NCBI RefSeq assembly: GCF_003330765.1 | Contig: NZ_CP024904.1 | Location: forward strand, 434,001-498,000 | Direction: 5' to 3' | From: Burkholderia pyrrocinia | GTDB taxonomy: Bacteria; Pseudomonadota; Gammaproteobacteria; Burkholderiales; Burkholderiaceae | Length of the DNA: 64,000 nucleotides | Part shown: positions 13,827 through 24,006 of the stretch, in pieces | Layout: each line of letters starts with the position of its first letter | Position numbering within the stretch: the stretch's first letter is position 1 | Notes under the pieces: model-generated | Seen by the model: only the letters and a program-made list of their open reading frames with translations | Database searches by the model: none | What the model was told of the DNA's origin: nothing | Translations under genes and position numbers: made by a program

Positions 13827-14330
13827 TCAATGCCCGCCGTTGATCTCGGTGTCCTCGAACGCCAGATGCTCGAAATAGCTGCCCGTGAAATCCACATCCA
13901 GCCCTTTGAGCCCGTGCGCTTCAACCGTGGTGCCGGTACAATCAAGCACTTGCACCGAATGCCACGTGTTGCCATCGAACCTAACGCCGTTCCATTTGCA
14001 TCTCAGAAACTTCACGCCATTGAAAGTGCTGCCGTGAAAATTCGCTTCATCAAAACTGCAATCGACGAACGTACATCCGGAAATTGCAATTCCTGTGAAG
14101 TCGCAGCCGGCAAACGCACAGGTCGAAAACCGGCAACCCGCCCAACCGGCCTGCCGGAATGACGTTCCGGTAAAGCTACTACCGCTGAAATTGCTGCCGG
14201 CAAATTGCGCGAGACCCAGATCAAGGCCGGCATAGGCCGAACTGTCCGACTGGCCGGACAACCCCGCGGGCATACCGCCCGCGCCCTTGCGCCACTGGTC
14301 ATGCTTGTAGATGATTTCGGAACTGCTCAT
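13827..14330 (-). CDS. Pentapeptide-repeat protein
   Basis: A 167-residue protein whose centre (about residues 35-160) is built of pentapeptide repeats of A(D/N)LXX type: LAQFAGSNFSGSSFTGTSF, then CRFSTCAFAGCDFTG and DEANFHGSTFNGVKF. Such repeats fold into a right-handed square beta-helix. The start codon overlaps the stop of the upstream membrane protein gene by one base (TGATG), so the two are translationally coupled. It is the last gene of a VgrG-phospholipase cassette, where pentapeptide-repeat proteins sometimes serve as adaptors or accessory immunity factors. No catalytic motif is visible. Confidence 0.8.
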   Translation of the reverse strand: MSSSEIIYKHDQWRKGAGGMPAGLSGQSDSSAYAGLDLGLAQFAGSNFSGSSFTGTSFRQAGWAGCRFSTCAFAGCDFTGIAISGCTFVDCSFDEANFHGSTFNGVKFLRCKWNGVRFDGNTWHSVQVLDCTGTTVEAHGLKGLDVDFTGSYFEHLAFEDTEINGGH

Positions 14331-14626
14331 CAGTCTGCATCCCGATGCGCAGGAGCAGACGGATCGCTCCCGTCCTTGCCCGAGGGCTGTTCGTCATCAT
14401 CGTCAGATGTTGCCGAATCCCGGCTGGCGAACCATGCGACCAGGCCACCCAAGGCAATCAGCGGACCGAGAAACAGGAAATTCTCGATCGCGAAATCGCT
14501 CACATCGTGCGAACCGTAGCTGCCTCCGCTGATCTGGGCCACGGCCCCCACGGTTGCAATCACGCCCCAGGCAGCCAGGATCAGACCTCCGGCAAACACC
14601 ATCGCGGCCATCGTCGACTTACGCAT
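14330..14626 (-). CDS. Small two-helix membrane protein of T6SS cassette
   Basis: A 98-residue protein with two hydrophobic segments (about residues 7-30 and 50-66) and an acidic, disordered C-terminus with a run of Asp. I chose the ATG at 14626 because GGAGAGGGG lies immediately upstream; an earlier ATG would overlap the previous gene. It begins 10 bp after the Sel1-repeat gene and is coupled to the pentapeptide-repeat gene. It is not a recognised family. Given its place in a phospholipase effector cassette, a role in protecting the inner membrane is possible, but this is only inferred from position. Confidence 0.65.
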   Translation of the reverse strand: MRKSTMAAMVFAGGLILAAWGVIATVGAVAQISGGSYGSHDVSDFAIENFLFLGPLIALGGLVAWFASRDSATSDDDDEQPSGKDGSDPSAPAHRDAD

Positions 14627-14636
14627 CCCCTCTCCG

Positions 14637-16292
14637 TCAAGCATTCTCGGAAGCGTTGCCGACGCTGACCTGAGGCAGCTTCGCAAACCCGAGGTGATTG
14701 GCTTCGTTCCACCACGTCCACGTCACGTCCGTCGGCGATACCTCCAGATGCATGGCCCGCGGATCGGGAAACGTGTCACCCTGCATGACGTAGGCCTGGC
14801 GATACCACTGATTGAACGTGGCCGCCCGAGGATGATCGTCCGCCACGCTGGCCTGCCAGACGCCCGTCACCGGGCACGCGCGCGTACCGCGACACTGGAT
14901 GGCAGGGTCGGGGAATTCGGCGGCGCGCGCAATGCCCTGCGTCACGCGGGGATGCGACTCCGCCTGTTGCGCGGGCATGGGAATCGCGTCGCCGACATAA
15001 TGGAAGAAGATGCGACCGTCCTCAGGCATCAAGCCGGGACGGCTCCGATCGAATAATTCGTCCTTCCGGTAATGCATCGGCGCCTGTGCCGCATTCCACG
15101 CGAAGTGACGTTCGGCGGTCGGATATTTCAGCTGAGCGATCCAGTAGCCGCCGACAGGGGCGGCGGTCGTTTCCGCCTGCGGAGGAACGGCAACCGGCGG
15201 CTTCTCCGGCAGCATGTAGCCATCGGGCACATGCGCGCGGCCGGTTCGCAGCGACACGGGGTGCGCGGCGGGTTTGGCCGGCGACACCGGCGCGGACGTC
15301 ACCGCCTTCGCCGCGTCGATCAACGTCTCCTTGTTGCCATCCCACTTGGGCAATTTGACCGGCGGCAGCGGCACCACCTTGTCCAGATTCGGCAGACGCA
15401 GGTCGGGGTCGCGCTCGAGGCGATCGGCAAGAACTCCGTAGCGTTCGGCGCGGGCTTCGTCCTTGACATGACCGACGAGCGCATCTCCCTTGCCAAACGA
15501 CGCACTTAACCATCCGGCACTCTCGGCACTGCCGAATTTCACGCCCGCGTGCAACGTTTTGAGTGCGCGTTCGTTGTTCTCGCTCAACTCGGCTCGATCG
15601 CCCGCAATCGTCGTCCCCAACTCATATGCCGCACGCCCGTTTCCTTGCGCGACGGCACATTCAAGCATCTGGAGTGCAATCTTGCGGTTGCCCCAGAAGC
15701 CCGCTTTCGGATCGTCATAGAGCGCGTCCATCTTGCCACCCAGATACGCCATCGCACTCGGGCTGCCCATTTCCGCGGCGAGTTGCCAGAATGCATAGGC
15801 CCGGCTCGCATCCTGCGTTACACCCATGCCGTTCATGTAATACGTACCCATCAGATCGTAGGCCGCTGGAATACCCAATTTCATTGCCTGTTCGGTGATC
15901 TTCACGGCATGTTCGGAATCGCGATCCACGCCCTGCCCCTGGGCGTAGGCATTCGCCAGATTCAGCATTGCCTTCCAGTGCTTGCGTTCGGTGGCCTTCG
16001 TCCACAAATCGACAGCGCCCTTGTAATCGCGCTGGTTCGGCCACAACAGCGAGCTGGTAAGCGCCACTGCCTGCTGGTTCCATCGATCGGCCTCCGGATC
16101 GAGCGGGGGAACAACGTCAACCTCGTGCTTGCACTCAAATGCGTCGCGGTGAGGGTTAAAGGCGGTCAACGACATGTTGCGAGGGAGAGAATCGTTCATT
16201 GAGCAGGCGGTACATGCAAAGAACAGGAAAGCAGAAACTAATCGGGTAAAGCCGATACGGTTGGCGGAAGTCGAACGCAATTGATTTCGCAC
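14637..16292 (-). CDS. Sel1-repeat lipoprotein, probable Tle5 immunity protein (Tli5 type)
   Basis: A 551-residue protein with an N-terminal signal (FTRLVSAFLFFACTAC); the Cys near position 30 may be lipidated, although the lipobox is not canonical. Residues about 90-280 carry Sel1-like helical repeats (WTKATERKHWKAMLNLANAY and YDLMGTYYMNGMGV, AYAFWQLAAEMGSPSAM), and a large C-terminal domain follows (from about 370). It uses a GTG start at 16292, 16 bp behind the phospholipase gene. Periplasmic Sel1-repeat lipoproteins are the known immunity partners of the Pseudomonas PldB (Tle5b) effector, so the gene order and architecture support an immunity role. The function of the C-terminal domain is not recognised. 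Confidence 0.75.
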   Translation of the reverse strand: MRNQLRSTSANRIGFTRLVSAFLFFACTACSMNDSLPRNMSLTAFNPHRDAFECKHEVDVVPPLDPEADRWNQQAVALTSSLLWPNQRDYKGAVDLWTKATERKHWKAMLNLANAYAQGQGVDRDSEHAVKITEQAMKLGIPAAYDLMGTYYMNGMGVTQDASRAYAFWQLAAEMGSPSAMAYLGGKMDALYDDPKAGFWGNRKIALQMLECAVAQGNGRAAYELGTTIAGDRAELSENNERALKTLHAGVKFGSAESAGWLSASFGKGDALVGHVKDEARAERYGVLADRLERDPDLRLPNLDKVVPLPPVKLPKWDGNKETLIDAAKAVTSAPVSPAKPAAHPVSLRTGRAHVPDGYMLPEKPPVAVPPQAETTAAPVGGYWIAQLKYPTAERHFAWNAAQAPMHYRKDELFDRSRPGLMPEDGRIFFHYVGDAIPMPAQQAESHPRVTQGIARAAEFPDPAIQCRGTRACPVTGVWQASVADDHPRAATFNQWYRQAYVMQGDTFPDPRAMHLEVSPTDVTWTWWNEANHLGFAKLPQVSVGNASENA

Positions 16293-16308
16293 GATATAGG
16301 AAACCTAT

Positions 16309-18390
16309 TCAGGAAAAGCGAACGCCTGTCTCGCGCTCATCATGGAACGGATGCAGGAAGCCGGTTGGCGCGTCCCCCTTCTTCCGGGCAATCTCATTGG
16401 CCCGCAACAATTGCACCCAGTTGCGGAACGCCTTCGACATGGCCTGCGGAGTCAGTGACGAGGGATTGCAATCTGCTGCATTTCCGGTGTGAAGCTTCCA
16501 CACGCGCTTGCGCAGATCTTCGCTCTTCGTCTGGTCGTCCGTTCCCACGTTGATCTCGGCATCAACCACCATGCTCCGCAAATTCAGGTTGGCGCTGCCC
16601 AACGTGAAGAAGCTGTCGTCGATCAGCAGCAGTTTACTGTGGATGTAGATCTCCCTGTACCGGGCCGCGAATGATTGCGTTGGCAACGGTAGCATCGGCG
16701 CCAGATCCGGGTCGGGCAGTTCGCCTTTGGCTTGCTGCTTCTTCACATATTCATCCCAGCGAGCCTGCTTCTTTTCCGTCTCGATGTTCAGCTTGGAACT
16801 GCGCCAATTGTGGTCAAAAGTCCAGAGACTACCGACCAGCGCACGGATACCCATTTGATCCAGCGAATTTGCCAAGGATGCCTTGTCGCCGAGGTCCTTG
16901 GCGCTTTGCGCCGCAGGCGACAGCGGTGCAGGATAAAGGTCGGGGTCGATCCTCGCGCCGCTCGCTTTCTGCCGCTTGACATAGGCGTCCCAGGTCGACT
17001 GTTGCTTCCGGTTGCGCGCGAGTTCGTCTTCCACAGCCTTGTCCTGATTGGGCATAGAAGTGCCATAGCCCAGCACCTTAACCGTATCGTGTGTGCGCGG
17101 CACCATCTGTATCCGCTCAGGCGTGGGAATGACAGCCATCACGTGCAAATTCGGTATGTCAACCGGACTCTTGCCGGCCGCCTGACTGCACGAGAGAAAC
17201 TCGGTTCGCCATTCCTTCAGCTTCTTCGGCCACTCGGTGTATTGAAAATACTGGTTCTCGACGTAGATATAACTGCGCGCGAAGGACGTCGCCTGTTCAT
17301 ACAAGGCCTTGACGGATTTGTCCTTTTCTTCGGGCTGGGTACGGACGACTTGCGCCCGCTGGCACGGGGTGCCGAGATTTTGCGTCAAGCCCGGGGGCAC
17401 TTTTTTGAAATCGTGCGTTCGCGACACGTTCGCGCCCTTGCCCTTGGCCCGGTTCCACGCATCGGTGAAGTTCTTGCTTACCGCCACCAACGCTTCGCCC
17501 CGAATCCGACTCGCATAATCCTGATACGGCTTCAGGCCTGGTTGCGCGTCATTGGCCCCCTCCCATGCCTCGCCGCGGCGAGGATCGTTGAAGAGGTGCT
17601 GCTGCGTGTCCCAATAGTCCGTCACGCTGTTCAGGCCCATCACATAGCCGACCGCGTGCGCACCGCCCTCGTGGTCGTAGTCGATCAGGATGGTTTTCTG
17701 ATGGTCGGTGGCTAACTTCTCCAGACCCAGCACTTCCACGTAATCGCGCTTGCCCGGCTCGTTTGCCAGGCTTTCACGAACATCCTTACTGCTGCCGTCC
17801 CGCGTGCGAAGAGACAGGTTGGGCAGCCGGCCGGCAAACGCATCGTCGTACCATCGCGCATTGAAATCCTCGCGCCGCTCCTGGGGAGTCTGCGGCTGGG
17901 GCGGATTGTCCGTCGGCAAATAGATGCCGCCCGCCATGCCGACCGCCCTCGCCATCTTCTCTTCGTAGTTCAGGCGGCCACCGCTGTGGCCCGGCATGTT
18001 GTTCGAGAGGGAACTTCCGATCACGCCATACCACGAGAGCAAGCGAACCTGCACCGGTTTGCCGTTGTTGAATTTCCCGGCCGCCACATCGCGCAGCAAC
18101 CCGCCCCAGGTATCCCCTCGCGGCCAGACTTTTCCATTCCGGATCAACTCCATCCCGGGATCGAAGCCCCAACAAATGATCTCGACACTGTGCTTGGCCG
18201 CCTTCAAATCGGCCGCTATCTGTGTGAACGCATCCTCGCCGCAAATGAATACGTCGAGATTGTTCTTTTCGTACGGCGGCGCATAGTAGTTCTCCGTCTT
18301 CTCCAGAAACCACTGCGCACTGGCGACCGTCTGACGCTTGCAAACGTCGACCGGCGCCTTCGATTTGTTTTGGGTATTGGTGTCGGACAT
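16309..18390 (-). CDS. Phospholipase D-type T6SS lipase effector (Tle5 family)
   Basis: A 693-residue phospholipase D superfamily enzyme expected to be delivered into the periplasm of rival cells, where it hydrolyses membrane phospholipids. Both HKD motifs are intact: HQKTILID near residue 230 and HSKLLLID near residue 585, each with the expected HxKxxxxD spacing, and the second is followed by GSANLNLRS. There is no signal peptide, as is usual for T6SS cargo. I take the ATG at 18390; the preceding TTG adds only one residue. It follows vgrG by 33 bp and precedes the Sel1 lipoprotein gene, the typical vgrG-effector-immunity order. The same fold occurs in trans-acting eukaryote-directed effectors such as PldA/PldB. 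Confidence 0.87.
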   Translation of the reverse strand: MSDTNTQNKSKAPVDVCKRQTVASAQWFLEKTENYYAPPYEKNNLDVFICGEDAFTQIAADLKAAKHSVEIICWGFDPGMELIRNGKVWPRGDTWGGLLRDVAAGKFNNGKPVQVRLLSWYGVIGSSLSNNMPGHSGGRLNYEEKMARAVGMAGGIYLPTDNPPQPQTPQERREDFNARWYDDAFAGRLPNLSLRTRDGSSKDVRESLANEPGKRDYVEVLGLEKLATDHQKTILIDYDHEGGAHAVGYVMGLNSVTDYWDTQQHLFNDPRRGEAWEGANDAQPGLKPYQDYASRIRGEALVAVSKNFTDAWNRAKGKGANVSRTHDFKKVPPGLTQNLGTPCQRAQVVRTQPEEKDKSVKALYEQATSFARSYIYVENQYFQYTEWPKKLKEWRTEFLSCSQAAGKSPVDIPNLHVMAVIPTPERIQMVPRTHDTVKVLGYGTSMPNQDKAVEDELARNRKQQSTWDAYVKRQKASGARIDPDLYPAPLSPAAQSAKDLGDKASLANSLDQMGIRALVGSLWTFDHNWRSSKLNIETEKKQARWDEYVKKQQAKGELPDPDLAPMLPLPTQSFAARYREIYIHSKLLLIDDSFFTLGSANLNLRSMVVDAEINVGTDDQTKSEDLRKRVWKLHTGNAADCNPSSLTPQAMSKAFRNWVQLLRANEIARKKGDAPTGFLHPFHDERETGVRFS

Positions 18391-18423
18391 CAAGTATCTC
18401 GTCGAGAACCGGGGGATTGCGCG

Positions 18424-21306
18424 TCAGCCCTGTGCGTGGCGCTGGCGCGATTCCGGATCACCGTCAACTGCCCGCCATCCCTGCGCAGCCAATTGATCGT
18501 CGTCGGTCAACCCTCCATCCATCACGGGCAAGTCGATCTCGTGCCCGTTGTGAAGCTTGACCATATAGGAAGACGTACCTTTTTGGTGATTGGAAATGAT
18601 CAACTGACCATGTTCGTCCGTCACGCCGTCTGCAATCTTGGCGGTGCCCTTGTAAAGCGTGTACGGTTCGAAGGCGAGCGGTCGGCCACCCTCCGGATGC
18701 GAACGGAGCACCACAGCGAGACTGTCCTGTTGCTCCAGTTCCTTGAAGGTAACGGGATCAGGCGCTTTCACCGGCTTGTTGTCCGGCCCGACGAGGCTAT
18801 GCGACGCCGCATGTTCGCGCCACACACCGCTCGTGCCGTGCACGACGCCGCCGCCATTCCACTGGCTGTAGCTCGAACCGCCGTTGATCGACGCTTCGTC
18901 GCTCGCCTGGGTATTGACCTTCGGCGAGCGGAACACGATTTCTTCGCCTGCCTCCAGAATGATGCGTTTGGCGGCCTTCACGACGACATCCTCTTTGTGC
19001 GCCTCGATCCGGAACTTGCCGTCTGCCGTGACCAGTGTCATGCCCTTGGCCGCGAAGGCGCTCATCCAGTCTCCGACCCGCATCAGCAGACGACGTCCCG
19101 CGCTGATCTGCGTGTTGCCGGTGCTCACGGCATCGATGTTGGTTTGCGCACCGAGCATCATCGCGTCCTGGCTGACCACGGTCACGCCGGCCGGCCCCTC
19201 GATCGTAACCATCGGTGCGCCGCCACCGCCACCGCCCTGGTTGACGTTGCTTCCGGCATCCCAACCCTTGATCTGCGATGCGATCTTCTCGATGCGTGCG
19301 AGGTCGGTGTTGTCGGCGTCATTCGCAGCGGATGCATCACCGAGGTTCCGTACCAGTTCCTGCAATTGCTCGATCAACGTCTGCAACGCCGTGCGTTCGA
19401 GCATCTTGCCTTCGGCACGTCCCTGCTGCTGCGCGGTCACATAGACGCCCTTCGCGGCGCGAATGACGGCCTGGGCGTCGGTTCTGGCCTCCAGACCGTC
19501 ACCGCGAGGGGCCCCTTTGCCGTCATCGCGAGGCTCCGTCAGGTAGCCCAGGTTCAGCTGGGTATAGGTGTGCTCGCTGGCAAGCTGACTGCTGATCTGG
19601 CCGGGCGTATCGTCGAAACGCAACTGGTTGTAGCGATTCGCCTTGACTTCCTTGGTCTTGATGCCGGAAAGATATCGATTGCCCGGAAGCGAGCCCGTAT
19701 GGCTGAACGTCGTCGGCATGTTGGGACTGCCGTGCAGCACCCCGGTCACGACCATCTTGTCGGGATCGCCATGCAGATGGTCGATCAGCACCTCCATGCC
19801 GGCGCGCGGCAGCATGTCCATGCCGTAGTTCGGGCCGGCCCAGGGGCTGACCCATCTCACCCACGCACTGTCCCGCTCGGTTCCGCTGGTGCCGGCGCCC
19901 TGCGCATGGGTATGGTCGTCGGCGCGCAAACCAAGAATCTGCACCTTGATGCGGCCCAATTCGTCGCAGTGCACTTCCTCACCATCCTGGCCAACCACCT
20001 TTGCGGTAAACGGATGCACAGGCGGCAAATCGACGCGCGGATCGTAGGCAGGTGTCAGTGGCACGCCACGGCGTACGCAAATGAAAGTGTTCTCGTAGCG
20101 GACCCCGACACCCTCTTCGACCGGCAACGCGTCGAAACTCCAGCGACTCGCTGCAAACAACGCCTGTGCCCGCTCATCGAGTGCCTTGGAAAAATTGTTG
20201 GTGGCCCGGTGGTGAAGACTGGTAACGACGAATTGCCGCTGCTCCTCAGGCCGGGTATCGACCTCCGGATGCCCGAGCAGCGTGAACCAAAAACCCGGCG
20301 AGACATCCCGGACATCGCTCGACGCATACACGCACTCGGCGCGACGTTCGTGCGCCAGAATGCGGGCCTTCGCCAAGCGTTCTTGATCGGCGTCCGAATC
20401 ACCCGCATGCGGGACATCGATGACCGAATCGGCCAGCAACTTCGCGAGATCGTTGCCGGTCTCGCCCTGATCGACGATCGTCTCCTGCTCTGATTGAGCC
20501 ATTCTGCCAGTCTTGTAATCCCAGCTGGAGCGTCGCACACTTCCTGGTGTCAGCGCACGGGCAGTGGACCAGAGTGTGACCGAATCGCGCTCCCTGGACT
20601 GCGCACCGCGGTGGTAAGACACGCGGCCCGCTGCCGCCTGCGGCAACTTCGCCGGATCATCGCAGAACACAAGCGTATGAACTGGCGTATCGGTCGACGC
20701 GCCGTCATGCTTGCCGGCCCGGGCATACCAGAAAATGCCATCGCGCCGACACAGTCGGCGGATGAAAGCCGCATCCGACTCATCCGCCTGGCGCGACTGC
20801 TCGCGCTTCGGATACTGGCTGCGATCGAGCATGAGTTCGAAATCAAAGGCCTGCGCCAAGGCAGAACTGCGTTGCTGCCATTCATGCAACAGCGTTTCCA
20901 GAATGTCCGGGACATTCATCGAACGGAACGTTCTGCTGTTGACACGCTGCTCGAGGATGCCCAGTGCATCTCGCAACGTGAGTTGGACGCACGTGAGAGA
21001 GCCGTCCGATTGGCCAGCGCGCACGTCGGTGATGATCCCGTTGATCGGGTACGGCTCACCTCGGTCCGTTATCAATTGAACCGAAAGCGGCAGCCCCAAA
21101 AAAGCGGACAGAGGAAGGTCCGGGCGTGAAGACAGACAGGTCAAATGCCCTTCGATGCCGGCACACAGACCTTCCGTCAAATCCACATTCTGCGGGACAA
21201 GGACATGCGCCAGCGCATCCTGATGACGGCCCCAATGAAACCGGATCGCACGATTGTTCTGATCGAGCGCGCTAACGAAGGCGCGCAGCATTTCGGTCAC
21301 GTTCAC
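18424..21306 (-). CDS. vgrG: VgrG spike protein with C-terminal transthyretin-like extension
   Basis: A 960-residue VgrG (TssI), the trimeric tip of the type VI secretion tube. The gp27/gp5-like core spans about residues 1-600 (with FIRRLCRRDGIFWYARAG near 185 and RVSWVSP-like RWVSPWAGPNYG near 485), followed by a DUF2345 needle (about 640-800). The last part (about 860-940) has transthyretin-like features (LAFEPYTLYKG, then GVTDEHGQLIISNH). Such tails dock lipase effectors in other T6SS cassettes, and the phospholipase gene is next in the operon. It begins at a GTG; an ATG five codons further in is possible because neither has a strong ribosome site. It is a stand-alone vgrG island; no sheath or membrane-complex genes are in the window. 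Confidence 0.9.
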   Translation of the reverse strand: MNVTEMLRAFVSALDQNNRAIRFHWGRHQDALAHVLVPQNVDLTEGLCAGIEGHLTCLSSRPDLPLSAFLGLPLSVQLITDRGEPYPINGIITDVRAGQSDGSLTCVQLTLRDALGILEQRVNSRTFRSMNVPDILETLLHEWQQRSSALAQAFDFELMLDRSQYPKREQSRQADESDAAFIRRLCRRDGIFWYARAGKHDGASTDTPVHTLVFCDDPAKLPQAAAGRVSYHRGAQSRERDSVTLWSTARALTPGSVRRSSWDYKTGRMAQSEQETIVDQGETGNDLAKLLADSVIDVPHAGDSDADQERLAKARILAHERRAECVYASSDVRDVSPGFWFTLLGHPEVDTRPEEQRQFVVTSLHHRATNNFSKALDERAQALFAASRWSFDALPVEEGVGVRYENTFICVRRGVPLTPAYDPRVDLPPVHPFTAKVVGQDGEEVHCDELGRIKVQILGLRADDHTHAQGAGTSGTERDSAWVRWVSPWAGPNYGMDMLPRAGMEVLIDHLHGDPDKMVVTGVLHGSPNMPTTFSHTGSLPGNRYLSGIKTKEVKANRYNQLRFDDTPGQISSQLASEHTYTQLNLGYLTEPRDDGKGAPRGDGLEARTDAQAVIRAAKGVYVTAQQQGRAEGKMLERTALQTLIEQLQELVRNLGDASAANDADNTDLARIEKIASQIKGWDAGSNVNQGGGGGGAPMVTIEGPAGVTVVSQDAMMLGAQTNIDAVSTGNTQISAGRRLLMRVGDWMSAFAAKGMTLVTADGKFRIEAHKEDVVVKAAKRIILEAGEEIVFRSPKVNTQASDEASINGGSSYSQWNGGGVVHGTSGVWREHAASHSLVGPDNKPVKAPDPVTFKELEQQDSLAVVLRSHPEGGRPLAFEPYTLYKGTAKIADGVTDEHGQLIISNHQKGTSSYMVKLHNGHEIDLPVMDGGLTDDDQLAAQGWRAVDGDPESRQRHAQG

Positions 21307-21981
21307 TTATCGGTGGGCATTCGGCGACGACGCTCTCAGACTGCACGTCACCTGCGCGCGTAATTGTTTGGTTGTCGATTTTAAAGGCAACTTTCACACA
21401 AAAACAACCTTATTGTAATAATCACGCAGCGATTGCATGAAGGAAGGCACGCTGGACACTTGGGGGCCGCGCCACCTCCATCTGTCCCCTTAAAAAATAA
21501 TCTCAACCATTTGATTTTATTGAATATCTCACTATTTTCGACGCTTGACTGCAAACGCCACCTCTTGCGGCCACCCTTTAATCCAATCATTACCCAACAA
21601 TTCTTGACGGTCTGCGAACCACCGAACTGGTAGCATGCGCGTCGCGTCGCAATATGCGATACGCAGCATGGGTGCCGACCGGGCTCCACGGAACGCGCGC
21701 AGCACATCTGATCGATCCCCTTTTGATACCGTATAGACTGCCGCACTGGCATCGAGTCGCTGTCCGGCGATTCGACCGGACGACACCGGCTCCGGATGAT
21801 CCGTCCGCGCCCGTGGCATGACGGACCTGCGACCGTACCGGCTCCCGGATCAAACACGACGTCGTGCGCACCCCCGTTGTCATCGCCCTGCCCGGCCCCC
21901 GTTGACCCCGTAACACCTCGGCGTCGCCCCGCGCGACCCGTTGCAGCAACCGTTGGAGTGGCGCATCGCGCGCCTGCAAGC
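21307..21981. other. AT-richer intergenic region upstream of vgrG
   Basis: About 675 bp without a supported gene. The stretch 21370-21620 is much richer in A and T than its surroundings and should contain the promoter of the T6SS cassette. Short open frames here look random. Confidence 0.45.
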
Positions 21982-22137
21982 ATGAAGAGATTGAAGCAGC
22001 CCATCCGCACCCTGCGCGAGAAAGACCGGACGCCGCTGGTGCGCGCGGGCGCGCTGCTGCTGATGGCCGGCCTGCTGTACCTGCTGTGGCCGTCCGCCGA
22101 AATCGCGTACCTCGCAATGGAGTCGGTGGTGCGCTGA
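21982..22137 (+). CDS. Small single-helix membrane protein (51 aa), tentative
   Basis: A 51-residue basic peptide with one clear membrane helix (RAGALLLMAGLLYLLWP) and a positively charged N-terminus (MKRLKQPIRTLREKDRTP), so it would insert with the N-terminus inside. Its ribosome site is weak. It ends 38 bp before the tryptophan leader peptide. The composition looks like a real small membrane protein, but the function is unknown. Confidence 0.45.
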   Translation: MKRLKQPIRTLREKDRTPLVRAGALLLMAGLLYLLWPSAEIAYLAMESVVR

Positions 22138-22163
22138 CGCGCAGGGCCGGCCCCGCGCTGCGC

Positions 22164-22169
22164 TATACT
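22164..22169 (+). promoter_or_regulatory. -10 element of the trpS leader transcript
   Basis: TATACT matches five of six bases of the -10 consensus. A start 7 nt downstream falls at 22176, the A of the leader-peptide ATG, so the transcript may be leaderless. No good -35 element is seen at 17 bp. Confidence 0.45.
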
Positions 22170-22175
22170 CGCGCG

Positions 22176-22226
22176 ATGGAAACCCGACCTGCCTCGCCGA
22201 ACGTGCTTTGCTGGTGGCGCGCCTGA
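22176..22226 (+). CDS. Tryptophan leader peptide upstream of trpS
   Basis: A 16-codon open frame reads METRPASPNVLCWWRA and stops with TGA. It contains two adjacent Trp codons (TGG TGG at 22212-22217), the hallmark of a ribosome-mediated attenuation leader. It lies 121 bp upstream of the trpS start codon. The -10 box at 22164 puts the likely transcription start at the ATG itself, so the peptide may be translated from a leaderless mRNA, as known for some rhizobial trpL leaders. When charged Trp-tRNA is scarce, the ribosome would stall at the tandem Trp codons and change the folding of the downstream RNA. The identification is from sequence pattern and context. Confidence 0.72.
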   Translation: METRPASPNVLCWWRA

Positions 22227-22318
22227 CCCAGGCGGCCCGTTTCCTTTTGCATGTCCCAAACGTGATGCCGCCAGCCATGGCGGCATTTGCGTTTCTGCGC
22301 TGACATCATGGCTGGCGG
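22221..22318 (+). promoter_or_regulatory. Transcription attenuator of trpS
   Basis: Mutually exclusive pairings follow the tandem Trp codons. Segments 1 and 2 pair as GCCTG (22221-22225) with CAGGC (22229-22233). Segments 2 and 3 pair as GGCGGC (22231-22236) with GCCGCC (22267-22272). Segments 3 and 4 form an 8-bp hairpin, ATGCCGCC (22265-22272) with GGCGGCAT (22279-22286), followed by TTTGCGTTT, a terminator-like end. In addition, 22268-22279 is perfectly complementary over 12 bases to 22307-22318. The arrangement is that of a classical attenuator. All pairings were found by eye. Confidence 0.62.
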
Positions 22319-22346
22319 CTTCGATCATCCGGAGCCAACGACCACC

Positions 22347-23358
<1,012 letters not shown>

Positions 23359-23538
23359 GCGAACGGGGGGGTGGTGAATCGCCTGGCGTTTCTGGATAGT
23401 GCCGAGCGCTAGTGCCCGGCACTACTGCGACACATTGGTGACAATAAAGGTATCGAACGGCAAATCGGCATTGATTTAACCAACATACATCCAAAATATG
23501 GAGCTATCATCTAGTCTGGATTGGTAACGGAGTAATAT

Positions 23539-24006
23539 ATGCCAATGAAGCTGGACGCGATCGACAAACGTATTCTGCGGGCGTTGCAACGAAACTCGAA
23601 TCAGACGAATGCGGAGCTCGCGCAACACGCGGGGCTATCTGCCACCCCTTGCCTGCGCCGTGTTCACCTTCTTGAGGAACAAGGCGTCATTAATGGGTAC
23701 GTCGCACTACTCAATCCAGCGGCGATTGATCTGAAGTTTGCAACTTTTGTGCGGATTACGCTGGATCGTCAAGACAAAGCCACGATAGAGCACTTCGCGC
23801 GGGAAATAGAAAAGGCGCCGGAAGTGCTCGAGTGCCATTTAATGGCCGGCAGCTACGACTACCTCCTGCGCGTCATCGCGAAAGACCTCGATGATTACCA
23901 GCGCTTCCAGATGGAAACGCTCACGAAGATCGAGGGGGTACGGAACGTCGAAACCGAGATTCCGCTCAGGCAAATCAAACACACGACGAATCTGCCAGTC
24001 TGGTGA
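23539..24006 (+). CDS. Lrp/AsnC-family transcriptional regulator
   Basis: A 155-residue Lrp/AsnC regulator with an N-terminal helix-turn-helix (IDKRILRALQRNSNQTNAEL, then LSATPCLRRVHLLEEQGVI) and a C-terminal RAM ligand-binding domain with the G-S-Y-D-Y-L-L-R motif (GSYDYLLRVIAKDLDDYQRF). GGAG at 23529-23532 supports the start at 23539. Such regulators respond to amino acids and often control a LysE-type exporter, and a LysE gene lies 2.2 kb downstream beyond a response-regulator gene. The direct target is not known. Length is normal. Confidence 0.88.
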   Translation: MPMKLDAIDKRILRALQRNSNQTNAELAQHAGLSATPCLRRVHLLEEQGVINGYVALLNPAAIDLKFATFVRITLDRQDKATIEHFAREIEKAPEVLECHLMAGSYDYLLRVIAKDLDDYQRFQMETLTKIEGVRNVETEIPLRQIKHTTNLPVW

